The position numbers and the translations under genes are program-made. From assembly GCF_000379105.1 (NCBI RefSeq), contig NZ_KB900609.1:6285866-6349865 (forward strand): a stretch of DNA of 64,000 nucleotides, in the 5' to 3' direction. The DNA is from Methylobacterium sp. WSM2598 (GTDB lineage: Bacteria > Pseudomonadota > Alphaproteobacteria > Rhizobiales > Beijerinckiaceae). This document shows positions 34,628 to 43,125 of this stretch, piece by piece; within the stretch, counting starts at the first letter, position 1; each line of letters opens with the position of its first letter. The notes under the pieces were generated by a model. That model worked only from the letters and a program-made list of their open reading frames with translations, was not told the DNA's origin and did no database searches.

Positions 34628-35611
34628 TCAGCTCAGCGCGACGTTCACCGCGCTCTCGGGCAGCTCCTTGCCGAAGGAGCGCTGGTAGAACTCGGCGACG
34701 AGCGCCCGCTCCAGCTCGTCGCACTTGTTGAGGAAGGTGACCCGGAAGGCGAAGCCGATGTCGTTGAAGATCTCGGCGTTCTCCGCCCAGGTGATCACGG
34801 TGCGCGGGCTCATCACGGTCGAGAGGTCGCCGTTGATGAAGGCGTTGCGGGTGAGGTCGGCGACCCGGACCATCTTGTTGACGATGTCGCGCCCGCCCTC
34901 GCCGCGGTAGTGCGTCGCCTTCGACAGCACGATGTCGACCTCGCGGTCGTGCGGCAGGTAGTTGAGGGTGGTGACGATGGACCAGCGGTCCATCTGACCC
35001 TGGTTGATCTGCTGCGTGCCGTGATAGAGGCCGGACGTGTCGCCGAGGCCGACGGTGTTCGCGGTGGCGAAGAGCCGGAAGGCGGGGTGCGGGCGGATCA
35101 CCCGCTTCTGGTCGAGGAGCGTCAGGCGGCCCGACACTTCGAGCACGCGCTGGATCACGAACATCACGTCCGGGCGGCCGGCATCGTACTCGTCGAAGAC
35201 GAGCGCGACGTTGTTCTGCAGCGCCCAGGGCAGGATCCCGTCCTGGAAGGCGGTGACCTGCTTGCCCTCCTTGAGGACGATCGCGTCCTTGCCGACGAGG
35301 TCGATGCGCGAGACGTGGCTGTCGAGGTTGATGCGCACGCAGGGCCAGTTCAGCCGCGCGGCGACCTGCTCGACGTGGGTCGACTTGCCGGTGCCGTGAT
35401 AGCCGGTGATCATCACCCGGCGGTTCCGGGCGAAGCCGGCCAGGATCGCCAGCGTGGTCTCGCGGTCGAAGATGTAGTCGGCGTCGAGGTCGGGGACGTG
35501 CTCGTCCGTCTTGGAGAAGGCCGGCACCTCGAGGTTCGAGTCGATCCCGAACACCTGGCGCACGGACACCTTCATGTCCGGGAGAGCGGGTGGTGTGTCT
35601 TCAGCGAGCAT
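34628..35611 (-). CDS. cobS: Aerobic cobaltochelatase subunit CobS
   Basis: The 327-residue AAA+ protein matches CobS. The Walker A loop is GYHGTGKST at residues 70-78. Walker B is in NNVALVFDEYDAGRPDVMF near 135, followed by the conserved FRLFATANTVGLGDTSGLYH. With CobT it forms the ATPase that drives cobalt insertion by CobN in the aerobic B12 pathway. ATG 35611 gives the N-terminus MLAEDTPPALPDMKVSVRQV; a later Met could also serve. The frame extends far upstream as a shadow. It is followed by the small Cys-rich gene and cobT. Confidence 0.95.
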   Translation of the reverse strand: MLAEDTPPALPDMKVSVRQVFGIDSNLEVPAFSKTDEHVPDLDADYIFDRETTLAILAGFARNRRVMITGYHGTGKSTHVEQVAARLNWPCVRINLDSHVSRIDLVGKDAIVLKEGKQVTAFQDGILPWALQNNVALVFDEYDAGRPDVMFVIQRVLEVSGRLTLLDQKRVIRPHPAFRLFATANTVGLGDTSGLYHGTQQINQGQMDRWSIVTTLNYLPHDREVDIVLSKATHYRGEGGRDIVNKMVRVADLTRNAFINGDLSTVMSPRTVITWAENAEIFNDIGFAFRVTFLNKCDELERALVAEFYQRSFGKELPESAVNVALS

Positions 35612-35826
35612 AAGGGCCTCGTCGGGGCAGGGGTGCCTCGGGAAGGGCGGCCCTGCGGATGTCGCGACGGCGCGGGGGTGCCGGCTGGCGCCGCCTTTCC
35701 TTATCGTTCTGGGGGAGCCGGCGCAAACGTGCCAACACCCCTGATATAGGCGAGGTCGCGCGGGATGCGAGCCCTGCCGGGCCCCCGGATGCGAGATCCG
35801 TGCCCGGCCCCGGCGAGGGCCGGACC

Positions 35827-36447
35827 TCAGCAGAGGCCGGCGGCCCGCAGGGTGTCGTGGGCCCGGATGATGTCGCGCAGGCGGTCCTCGAAGGCGCGGT
35901 CGCCGCCATTGGCGTCGGGGTGGAAGCGCTTCACCAGGGCCTTGTACTGGGCCTTGATGGCGGCGGCGTCGGCGCCCTCCTCCAGGCCCATCACGTCGTA
36001 GGCCTTGCGCACGGGGGCGGAGTAGCGCGGCCGCGGCGGCTCGGCCCGGGCGCGCCCGTCCTCGGGCGCGACGCCCGCCGCCCGCAGGACGCCGAGCGGA
36101 TCGACGTAGTCCCAGTCGCGCGGCGCGGAGGCCGGCCGGCTCGCCCCGCGGGCGGTGCCGTTGACGCCCATCGCCCAGGTCGGCCGGTGGCCGATCACCG
36201 CGTCCTTCTGGAAGGCCTGCACGGCGGCGTCGTTCATGCCGGCGAAGTAATTGTAGGAGGCGTTGTATTCGCGGACATGCGCCATGCAGAAGCGCCAGTA
36301 CTGGCCCTCCTGCTTGCGACCCTTGGGGGCGCGGTGGAGCCCCGGCTGGGTGCAGCCCGGGCGCTCGCAGACCGGACCCTCCGTCGTGGTGTCCTCGCAC
36401 GTCGGCTTGATGCGGATGCGGTCGAACAGGGGCGAGTTGAGATCCAT
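35827..36447 (-). CDS. J-domain (DnaJ-like) protein
   Basis: The 206-residue protein carries a C-terminal J domain, with AYDVMGLEEGADAAAIKAQY and the Hsp70-stimulating motif HPD in KRFHPDANGG near residue 174. The N-terminal 90 residues are conserved in alphaproteobacteria and contain a possible zinc-binding cluster (CERPGCTQPGLH and FCMAHV). It starts at ATG 36447. It is upstream of cobS and divergent from bolA, an arrangement common in Rhizobiales. The specific client is unknown. Confidence 0.88.
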   Translation of the reverse strand: MDLNSPLFDRIRIKPTCEDTTTEGPVCERPGCTQPGLHRAPKGRKQEGQYWRFCMAHVREYNASYNYFAGMNDAAVQAFQKDAVIGHRPTWAMGVNGTARGASRPASAPRDWDYVDPLGVLRAAGVAPEDGRARAEPPRPRYSAPVRKAYDVMGLEEGADAAAIKAQYKALVKRFHPDANGGDRAFEDRLRDIIRAHDTLRAAGLC

Positions 36448-36581
36448 GGCGGGGCGATTATGAGGGGGCCCGGGCGGGGCACAAGGGCTGGGGGCCTGAT
36501 GCCGCAGGCTCCCGGAACGGATTGACACGGGCGGGTGGATCCGCCCCCCGGGAATCACCCCGGCGCGCGAGGAGAATCCCG

Positions 36582-36872
36582 ATGAGCTTGGCGGAGTGGA
36601 TCAGGGAAACGCTGGAGGAGCGGTTAAGGCCGGAATCCCTGGCGGTGATCGATGAATCGCACCAGCACGAGGGCCATGCCGGCGCCGCCCCGGGTGGGGA
36701 AACCCATTTCCGCCTCGATGTGGTGTCGCAGGCCTTCGAGGGGAAGAGCCGCGTCGAGCGTCACCGCATGGTGAACGCGCTGCTCGACGAGGCCTTCAGG
36801 CGCGGCCTCCACGCGCTCGCCCTGCGGGCGCGCACGCCCGCGGAGGCGGCGGAGGCGGCAGCGTCGCGCTGA
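36582..36872 (+). CDS. bolA: BolA family protein
   Basis: The 96-residue protein has the BolA fold: a first helix (LAEWIRETLEERLRPESLAV), the conserved ESHQHEGH with metal-ligand His residues, then FRLDVVSQAFEGKSRVERHR. BolA proteins act with monothiol glutaredoxins in Fe-S handling and stress response. AGGAG eight bases before ATG 36582 supports the start. The last 77 bases overlap the end of the convergent MFS gene. Confidence 0.92.
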   Translation: MSLAEWIRETLEERLRPESLAVIDESHQHEGHAGAAPGGETHFRLDVVSQAFEGKSRVERHRMVNALLDEAFRRGLHALALRARTPAEAAEAAASR

Positions 36873-38049
36873 GCGCGGGGGCCCGCGGCGCGAAGGCGTA
36901 GACGGCCGTGGCGGCGAGCAGGGCCGCCCCGAAGCCGGCGAACAGGCGGGCGTAGAGCCCGGCCGGGTCGAGCCCCTCGGCCCGCAGCACGAAGGCGGCC
37001 GAGAGCCCCTGCGCGGCGCCCGCCCCGCCCATGAACAGGATGTTCATGAAGGAGACGCCCCGGCCGAGCAGGTGGGCCGGGAAGAAGCGCCGGGCATGGG
37101 CCATCAGGATGGCGTAGCTGAGGCCGGCGGCGCCGATGACGGCGAGGAGCGCCACGGCCAGGGCGGCGGAGCCTGCGCCCGCGAGGCCGAGGAGCACGAG
37201 GGCGAGGCCGGTGACGAGGCAGCCGCCGAGGGCGGTGCGCTTGGGATCGCGGACCAGCCGCTCCAGCGGCCCGTAGCCGATGGCGCCGAGGGCCATGGCG
37301 GCGCTCATGGCGAGCGCCCCGTTGCCCCGCGCCAGGGCGTCGAAGCCGTGCACGCTGCCCAGATAGGCGCCGATCCAGAGCGAGCGGATGGCGATCACCA
37401 CCGCGTAGCTGACGAGGACGACCGGGAAGATCGGCCACAGGGCGCGCATGCCCGCGATCGCCGCGAAGCCCCGCAGCAGCCCGGTCCGGGCGGGATCCCG
37501 GATGCGGGCCGGATCGCGGATCAGGGCGAGGACGAGGAGCGCGCACCCGGCCGTGACGGCGGCGAGGCCGAGCAGGATCGGCCGCCAGCCGAGCGCCCGG
37601 GAGGCGAGGGCGAGCGGGGTCGCGCCCAGGAGATCCCCGGCCGTGCCGAAGCCGATCATCAGCGAGGACAGCATGGCGAAGCGCTCGGGCGGGTAGAGCC
37701 GGCCGAAGACGTAGAGGCTCCCCATCAGCGCCGGGGCGCAGCCGAAGCCGATCAGCGCCATGCCGGCGAGCGCCCCGGCGAAGCCCCCCGCCGCCGCGAG
37801 GGCCCCGGTCCCGAGGGATGCCAGGGCCAGGAAGGCCGCCACGGTGCGGCGGGGCCCGAACCGGTCGAGGCAGAACCCGGTCGGGATCTGGGCGAGCGCG
37901 AAGGCGGCGAACCACGCCGAGGAGAGCAGGGCGAGGTCGGAGCCGGAGAGGCCGAGGTCGCGCCCGAGATCCGGGGCCACCATGGCGAGGAAGCCGCGGT
38001 CGAACTGGCTGATCGTGTAGGCGAGGAGGAGGACGAGGAAGGCCGTCAC
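36796..38049 (-). CDS. MFS transporter
   Basis: The 417-residue protein has about twelve membrane segments. The MFS loop motif between helices 2 and 3 is GFCLDRFGPRRTVA, near residue 60. GTG 38049 is preferred, because GGAG lies five bases upstream and the first helix (AFLVLLLAYTISQFDRGFLA) starts directly after. The in-frame extension to 38175 is Pro/Arg-rich with short repeats. The substrate is unknown. The C-terminal tail is Pro/Ala/Arg-rich and lies over the 3' end of bolA. Confidence 0.85.
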   Translation of the reverse strand: MTAFLVLLLAYTISQFDRGFLAMVAPDLGRDLGLSGSDLALLSSAWFAAFALAQIPTGFCLDRFGPRRTVAAFLALASLGTGALAAAGGFAGALAGMALIGFGCAPALMGSLYVFGRLYPPERFAMLSSLMIGFGTAGDLLGATPLALASRALGWRPILLGLAAVTAGCALLVLALIRDPARIRDPARTGLLRGFAAIAGMRALWPIFPVVLVSYAVVIAIRSLWIGAYLGSVHGFDALARGNGALAMSAAMALGAIGYGPLERLVRDPKRTALGGCLVTGLALVLLGLAGAGSAALAVALLAVIGAAGLSYAILMAHARRFFPAHLLGRGVSFMNILFMGGAGAAQGLSAAFVLRAEGLDPAGLYARLFAGFGAALLAATAVYAFAPRAPALSATLPPPPPPRACAPAGRARGGRA

Positions 38050-38092
38050 GGCGGCTCCGGGGCGAGGTTGGGCGAGGGGAGGCCCGGCCTCG

Positions 38093-38128
38093 CCGATCCT
38101 AGGGGCTCTGCCGATCCTAGGGGCTCTC
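38093..38128. repeat. Tandem 18-bp duplication upstream of the MFS gene
   Basis: CCGATCCTAGGGGCTCTG at 38093-38110 is followed by a copy differing only in the last base at 38111-38128. It lies in the leader of the MFS gene. CTAG is otherwise rare in this window, so the duplication stands out. Confidence 0.8.
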
Positions 38129-38213
38129 ATGGACCGCGGACAGGTGTCGTGCTGGCCAGGGCCGGGCGCCGGCACGGGTGGCCCCGCCCCGCAAAGGCGG
38201 GCCTCCGACCCCG

Positions 38214-38948
38214 CTACCCGGCCGCCTTGGCGCGCCCGCCCAGATAGGCCGCCCGGATGTCGTCGTTCGCCCAGAGCGAGTCCGGCGAGCCGCTCAGCAC
38301 CAGCTGGCCGGTCTCCAGCACGTAGCCGCGATCCGCCACCGACAGGCCCATCCGGGCGTTCTGCTCGACGAGGAGCACCGTCGTGCCGCGGCGGCGCACC
38401 TCGGCGATGATGGAGAAGACCGCCTGGACGATCACCGGGGCGAGGCCGAGCGAGGGCTCGTCGAGGAGCAGGATCCGGGGCTTGGCCATCAGCCCGCGGG
38501 CGAGCGCGACCATCTGCAGCTGGCCGCCCGACAGGGTCCAGCCGAGCGCGTCGCCGAAGCGGCGGATGTCGGGGAAGAGCTCGAACATGCCCTCCGCCTC
38601 GTCGCGGATCCGGCGGGCGGAGAGCCCGGTCCGGTTCGAGGCGCCGAGCATGATGTTCTCGCGCACGGTGAGGCCCGGGAAGACCCGCCGCCCCTCGGGC
38701 ACGTGCGCGACGCCGCGGCGGACGATCTCCTCGGGCTTCAGGCCGACGAGGGGCTGGCCCTCGAACAGCACCTCGCCGCCGGCCGGCTTGACCAGCCCGG
38801 AGATGGTCTTGAGCGTCGTCGACTTGCCGGCGCCGTTCGAGCCCAGCAGGGTCACGACCTCGCCCGGCTCCACCGCGAAGGAGACGCCGCGCACGGCCTC
38901 GATCTCGCCGTAGCGCACGGTGAGGTCGCGGATCTCGAGGAGTGCCAT
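38214..38948 (-). CDS. livF: Branched-chain amino-acid-type ABC transporter ATPase LivF
   Basis: The 244-residue ATPase has Walker A GSNGAGKS at residues 36-43, the signature LSGGQLQMVALARGL, and Walker B ILLLDEPSLGL. The wording (IFxIIAEVRRRGTTVLLVEQ-like end) matches LivF of the hydrophobic amino-acid transporter family. It is the last of four transporter genes transcribed leftward: binding protein, LivH, the LivM-LivG fusion, LivF. The ten-base gap to the fusion gene suggests coupling. Confidence 0.9.
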   Translation of the reverse strand: MALLEIRDLTVRYGEIEAVRGVSFAVEPGEVVTLLGSNGAGKSTTLKTISGLVKPAGGEVLFEGQPLVGLKPEEIVRRGVAHVPEGRRVFPGLTVRENIMLGASNRTGLSARRIRDEAEGMFELFPDIRRFGDALGWTLSGGQLQMVALARGLMAKPRILLLDEPSLGLAPVIVQAVFSIIAEVRRRGTTVLLVEQNARMGLSVADRGYVLETGQLVLSGSPDSLWANDDIRAAYLGGRAKAAG

Positions 38949-38958
38949 TCCGTCCTCC

Positions 38959-40785
38959 TCAGGTCGGCGCGAGGTCGGTCCGCAGGCCCGGATCGCGCAG
39001 ATCCGCCGCCTCCTGACCCAGATAGGCCTCGATCACGGCGGGCTCGCGCAGGACCGCGGCGGTGACGCCGTCGGCGATGCGCCGGCCGAAATTCAGCACC
39101 GTGATGTGGCTCGCCACGTCGCTCACCAGCGTCATGTCGTGGTCGATGATCAGGATGGTGACGCCCTTGGCGGCGACCCGGCGCAGCAGGCCGGTGAGCG
39201 CCCCCTTCTCGGTGCTGTTGAGGCCCGCCGCCGGCTCGTCGAGCAGCAGCAGCACCGGGTTGCCGGCGAGCGCCCGGGCGATCTCGATCAGGCGCTGGTG
39301 GCCGTACGAGAAGGCCGAGACCGGCTCGTCCGCCCGCGCCTCCAGCCCCACGAAGGCGAGCGCCGCCCACGCCCGCGCCTCCAGGGTCGCCCGGTCGCGG
39401 CCCTCGATCGGGTTGCCCGGCCGCTCGGCCCCGATGACGACGTTCTCGAGCGCGCTCATCGAGCGGAACAGGCGGATGTTCTGGAAGGTCCGGCCGAGCC
39501 CGGCCGCCGCGCGGGCATGCGGCGGCGCGTGGGTGATGTCCTGCCCGTCGAGGCGCACCCGGCCCGCGGTCGGCCGGTAGAGGCCCGAGAGCACGTTGAG
39601 GGTCGTGGTCTTGCCCGAGCCGTTCGGGCCGATCAGCGCGTGGATGCCCCCGCGGGTCACCGTGAAGGAGACCTCGTCCACGGCCTTGAGGCCGCCGAAA
39701 TGCTTGGCGAGCCCCTCGACCTCCAGCACCGGCGCGGGCCCCGCCGCGCCCTGCGTCAGCGCGAGGTCGCCGGCCCGCGGCGCCGCGGCCCGGCCGGGGC
39801 GCAGGCGCTTCACCTGGTCGCCGAGGAAGCCCCAGATCCCCTCCGGCATGAACACCACGATCAGGATCACCGCGAGCCCGTAGATGGCGAGGTAGAGGCC
39901 CGGGATCTCCTTCAGGAAGCGCAGCCATTCGGGGATGAGGATCAGGAGCCCGGTGCCGATCACCGCGCCCGCCGGCGAGCCGACGCCGCCGAGCAGCGCC
40001 ATGGTCAGGAACACGATCGACTCGGCGAAGGAGAACTGGTCCGGGCTGACATAGGTGAAGCTGCCCGCGAAGAGCCCGCCGCCGAGTCCGGCGAGCAGCG
40101 CCCCGATCGCGAAGGCCATCACCTTGGTGCGGTAGACGTCGATGCCGGTGACGCCCGCCGCGAGCTCGTTGTCGCGCACCGCCCGCATGGCGCGGCCGAG
40201 CCGGGTGCGCGGCATGTGCCAGACGAGCCAGGCCACCACCGCCAGCACCGCGAGGCAGAGGCCCAGATAGGCCTGCCCGTCCGAGAACAGGGCCGGGCGC
40301 TGGATGCGCGGCACCCCGTCGGGCCCGTGCGTGACCGGGATCCAGTTCACCAGCACCAGGGTGAGGATCTGCTGGAAGCTGATCGTCACCATGGCGAGGT
40401 AGTGGCCGCCCAGCCGCAGGGTCGAGGCGCCCAGGAAGGCGCCCGCCACCAGGGCGGCGAGCATGCCGGCCGCGAGGCAGAGCCAGAAGCTCACCCCGAG
40501 ATCGACGGTGCCGAGGCCGACCGCGTAGGCGCCGAGCCCGAAGAAGGCCGCCTGCGCGAGGTTGATCTGCCCGCACAGGCCCAGCACCACGGTGAGGCCG
40601 ATCACCGCGATCGCGTAGGTGGCGGCCTGCATCAGGATGTTGAGCAGGTAGCCGTTGACCGGGTTCGTCACCGCGAGGACGACGATCCCGGCCGCCAGGG
40701 CGGCGTAGAGCAGCGAGCCGAGGGGCAGCCGCCGGGCGGGAGCGGCGGGGGCGACGTCCGCCCGGGGAAGGGGAGAGCCGGTCAT
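38959..40785 (-). CDS. LivM-LivG fusion: ABC permease joined to ATPase
   Basis: One 608-residue frame combines a LivM-like permease and a LivG-like ATPase. The permease (about 1-315) has YGLTVVLGLCGQINLAQAAF-like membrane segments and the EAA-like loop after TRLGRAMRAVRDNELAAGV. A linker of about 40 residues follows. The ATPase (about 350-608) has Walker A GPNGSGKTT near residue 385, the signature-region FSYGHQRLIEIARAL and Walker B LLLLDEPAAGLN. It starts at ATG 40785, overlapping the livH stop as ATGA. Such fusions occur in some alphaproteobacteria. The frame continues upstream only as a shadow. Confidence 0.92.
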   Translation of the reverse strand: MTGSPLPRADVAPAAPARRLPLGSLLYAALAAGIVVLAVTNPVNGYLLNILMQAATYAIAVIGLTVVLGLCGQINLAQAAFFGLGAYAVGLGTVDLGVSFWLCLAAGMLAALVAGAFLGASTLRLGGHYLAMVTISFQQILTLVLVNWIPVTHGPDGVPRIQRPALFSDGQAYLGLCLAVLAVVAWLVWHMPRTRLGRAMRAVRDNELAAGVTGIDVYRTKVMAFAIGALLAGLGGGLFAGSFTYVSPDQFSFAESIVFLTMALLGGVGSPAGAVIGTGLLILIPEWLRFLKEIPGLYLAIYGLAVILIVVFMPEGIWGFLGDQVKRLRPGRAAAPRAGDLALTQGAAGPAPVLEVEGLAKHFGGLKAVDEVSFTVTRGGIHALIGPNGSGKTTTLNVLSGLYRPTAGRVRLDGQDITHAPPHARAAAGLGRTFQNIRLFRSMSALENVVIGAERPGNPIEGRDRATLEARAWAALAFVGLEARADEPVSAFSYGHQRLIEIARALAGNPVLLLLDEPAAGLNSTEKGALTGLLRRVAAKGVTILIIDHDMTLVSDVASHITVLNFGRRIADGVTAAVLREPAVIEAYLGQEAADLRDPGLRTDLAPT

Positions 40786-41657
40786 GCCTTCTCCGCGATG
40801 CGTTCGCCGAACAGCCCCTGGGGCCGCAGGATCAGGAAGGCCACGAGGACGATGAAGGCGAAGGCGTCCTTGTAGGGCACCGAGATGTAGGCCGCCCCGA
40901 AGGTCTCGATGATGCCGAGCGCCAGCCCGCCGATGATCGCCCCCGTGACGTCGCCGAAGCCGCCGATGATGGTGGCCGCGAAGGCCTTCAGGGCGATCGT
41001 CGCCCCCATCTGGATCGACACGAACAGCACCGGCGCCACCAGGATGCCGGCGATGCCGCCCAGCACCGCGCTGTACACGAAGGTCAGCATGATCATCCCG
41101 GCCACCGGGATGCCCAGCAGCGCCGCCATCTCCTTGTCCTGGGAGGTGGCCTGCAGCTTCTTGCCGATCAGCGTGTGCTCGAAGAACCAGTACTGGAAGG
41201 CGACCAGCACCGCCGTGACCGCGATGATCAGCAGGTACTGGCTGTCCAGGAAGACCGGCCCGAGCAGGATTCCCTGCGTCTCGAACACCGGGGGCAGCAC
41301 CTGCGGCTGCGGCCCGTAGAGGGCGAGCGTGGTGTTGGCGAGGAAGATCGAGGCGCCGATGGTCGAGATGATCACCGGCAGGTAGGAGCGGTGGCGCAGC
41401 GGGTAGTAGACGCCGAGGTTGAACAGGGCCCCGAGCAGCGCCATCCCGCCGATCGCCAGCAGGAAGGACAGCCAGTAGGGCCATTCCAGGTCGACCGCGA
41501 AGACGACCATCAGGAAGGCGGCCACCATCGAGAACTCGCCCTGGGCGAAGTTCACCACGTTCGTGGCACGGAAGATCAGCACGAAGCCGAGCGCCACGAG
41601 GGCGTAGACGGCGCCGATGCCGATCCCGGTGAAGAGGAGCTGGAGGACGAGGTCCAT
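40782..41657 (-). CDS. livH: Branched-chain amino-acid-type ABC permease LivH
   Basis: The 291-residue protein has about eight membrane segments. Its LivH hallmarks are IGAVYALVALGFVLIFRATN, VVNFAQGEFSMVAAF and KAFAATIIGGFGDVTGAIIG. It forms the inner-membrane channel with the LivM part of the fusion protein. It is preceded by the binding-protein gene with a gap of about 60 bases and is coupled to the fusion gene by ATGA. Confidence 0.92.
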   Translation of the reverse strand: MDLVLQLLFTGIGIGAVYALVALGFVLIFRATNVVNFAQGEFSMVAAFLMVVFAVDLEWPYWLSFLLAIGGMALLGALFNLGVYYPLRHRSYLPVIISTIGASIFLANTTLALYGPQPQVLPPVFETQGILLGPVFLDSQYLLIIAVTAVLVAFQYWFFEHTLIGKKLQATSQDKEMAALLGIPVAGMIMLTFVYSAVLGGIAGILVAPVLFVSIQMGATIALKAFAATIIGGFGDVTGAIIGGLALGIIETFGAAYISVPYKDAFAFIVLVAFLILRPQGLFGERIAEKA

Positions 41658-41717
41658 GCGATCCGCCCGGGCCGGCGAGGGGGGGAGGCCCGTCCGGGGA
41701 CGGGCCGGCGGAGGCGG

Positions 41718-42881
41718 TCAGCCCTGGTTGAAGTCGATCCGCTTGTCGAAGACGATCGACCCCTTGTCGTTCTTGACGACGTTGTAGCCGTGCAGGCCGT
41801 CGCCGTTCTTGTCGAAATTGTAGGTGCCCTCGGCCCCCTCGTGGCCGCGGATGGAGAGGAGCGCCTCGCGGATCGCCTGCGGGTCGGTCTTCCCGGCCTT
41901 GTTGATGGCCATGGCCAGCACCGTCACGGCGTCGTAGGTCCAGGAGGATTGGTTGTCGGGCGCGATCTTGGTGACCGCCCGGTAGGCCTTGCCGAAGGCC
42001 CGCGCCGCCTCGCTCGATTCCTCGGCGTAGTCCGCCACCCCGTAGGTGCCGAACAGCGAGGGGCCGGCGAGCTTCAGCGCCGTCACGTTGACGATCGAGG
42101 GCGAGCCGACCCAGGGCACGGTGACCCCGAGCTGGCGCAACTGCCGGGCGAAGATGCCGAGGTCGTTCTCGAAGGTGAAGTAGGAGCCGATCACCTCGGC
42201 CCCCGACTGGCGGATCGCCAGCACGACCGGCGTGAAGTCCTGGCTCTGGTTCGAGTAGCCCTGGTCGAGGGCCACCGTCGCGCCCGCCTTGGCCAGCGCC
42301 TCGGTGAGCGCCTTGGCGCCGCTGGTGCCGAACGCGTCCGTGGAGTGGATCACCGCCCACTTCTTCTTGGAGAGGGTGTTGACGCCGAAATCGGCGATCA
42401 CCCGGGCCGAGTAGCTGTCGTTCGGCCGGAAGCGGAACAGCCAGGGATTGCCCATCTGGGTCAGCACCGGGTCGGTGCCGCCGAAGCAGACCGGCTTGCC
42501 GGTCTTGAGGATGTCGGGCGCCATGGCGTGGTTCTGGGTCGAGCGGATCGAGCCCAGGAACCCGACGAGGTCGCTCTGCGAGGCGAGCTTGGAGAAGGCC
42601 AGGACCGCGCCCGGGTTGGTGGTCTGGTCGTCCTCGGTGACGATCTCCAGCGGCTTGCCGAGCACGCCGCCGGCCTTGTTCACCGCCTCCAGCGCGATCT
42701 TGGCGCCGTTGAGCGCGAAGCGCCCGGCATCCGCGCCCGGCCCCGTCACCGGCAGCACCATGCCGATGCGCGTCGTCGCGCCGGCACCCTGCGCGCAGGC
42801 CGAGCGGATCACGCCGGGGAACGCTGCTCCGACCGCCGCGGATGCGGCGCCGCCCAGGAAAACGCGACGCGTCGTCCTCAT
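41718..42881 (-). CDS. Branched-chain amino-acid-type ABC substrate-binding protein
   Basis: The 387-residue protein is a periplasmic type I binding protein (LivK/Peripla_BP_6). It starts at ATG 42881, with GGAGG eight bases upstream. It begins with a twin-arginine-like signal, TRRVFLGGAASAAVGAAFPG, cut near AQG. Mature-domain landmarks are GPGADAGRFALNGAKIALEA, VTEDDQTTNPGAVLAFSKL and KKWAVIHSTDAFGTSGAKAL. The ligand could be an amino acid, amide or another small polar compound. The family does not say which. A divergent Ldh-type dehydrogenase gene hints at a hydroxy acid or related ligand. Confidence 0.9.
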   Translation of the reverse strand: MRTTRRVFLGGAASAAVGAAFPGVIRSACAQGAGATTRIGMVLPVTGPGADAGRFALNGAKIALEAVNKAGGVLGKPLEIVTEDDQTTNPGAVLAFSKLASQSDLVGFLGSIRSTQNHAMAPDILKTGKPVCFGGTDPVLTQMGNPWLFRFRPNDSYSARVIADFGVNTLSKKKWAVIHSTDAFGTSGAKALTEALAKAGATVALDQGYSNQSQDFTPVVLAIRQSGAEVIGSYFTFENDLGIFARQLRQLGVTVPWVGSPSIVNVTALKLAGPSLFGTYGVADYAEESSEAARAFGKAYRAVTKIAPDNQSSWTYDAVTVLAMAINKAGKTDPQAIREALLSIRGHEGAEGTYNFDKNGDGLHGYNVVKNDKGSIVFDKRIDFNQG

Positions 42882-43125
42882 GAGGTCTTCCTCCCAATGC
42901 TCCGGTCTCGAGGCCCGGTTGTGGGTGCGGAGTGGACACCGGCAGCGCTGCCATGTCCAGCCCCGGAGCCGGGACGCGCGGCGAATGCTGTGCGGTGAGG
43001 GGGAAGCGGGCGGCAGGTCGGGGCGCCCGGCATCGCCGGATTCCGCAAAAATCCCGCCGCGGCTTGGATCCCCCCTCGCCATTCGCTATTCGCCATCCGC
43101 CAAGAAGAGTTTCCGGGAGGATCCC

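Noticed and set aside
34323..34724. Alternative 133-residue reading over the cobS-cobT gap ending in a Pro/Thr/Ala tail
   Set aside because: Third-position GC and codon quality collapse after about 34535 in this frame, while the neighbouring frame becomes coding-like and ends just before cobT. Only its first 27 residues from ATG 34616 are accepted.
35700..35745. Sigma-54-like TGGCAC...TTGC sequence upstream of cobS
   Set aside because: The spacing between the two elements is two bases instead of five, so it cannot be a normal sigma-54 promoter.
36522..36527. TTGACA as promoter of bolA
   Set aside because: No acceptable -10 element lies 16-18 bases downstream.
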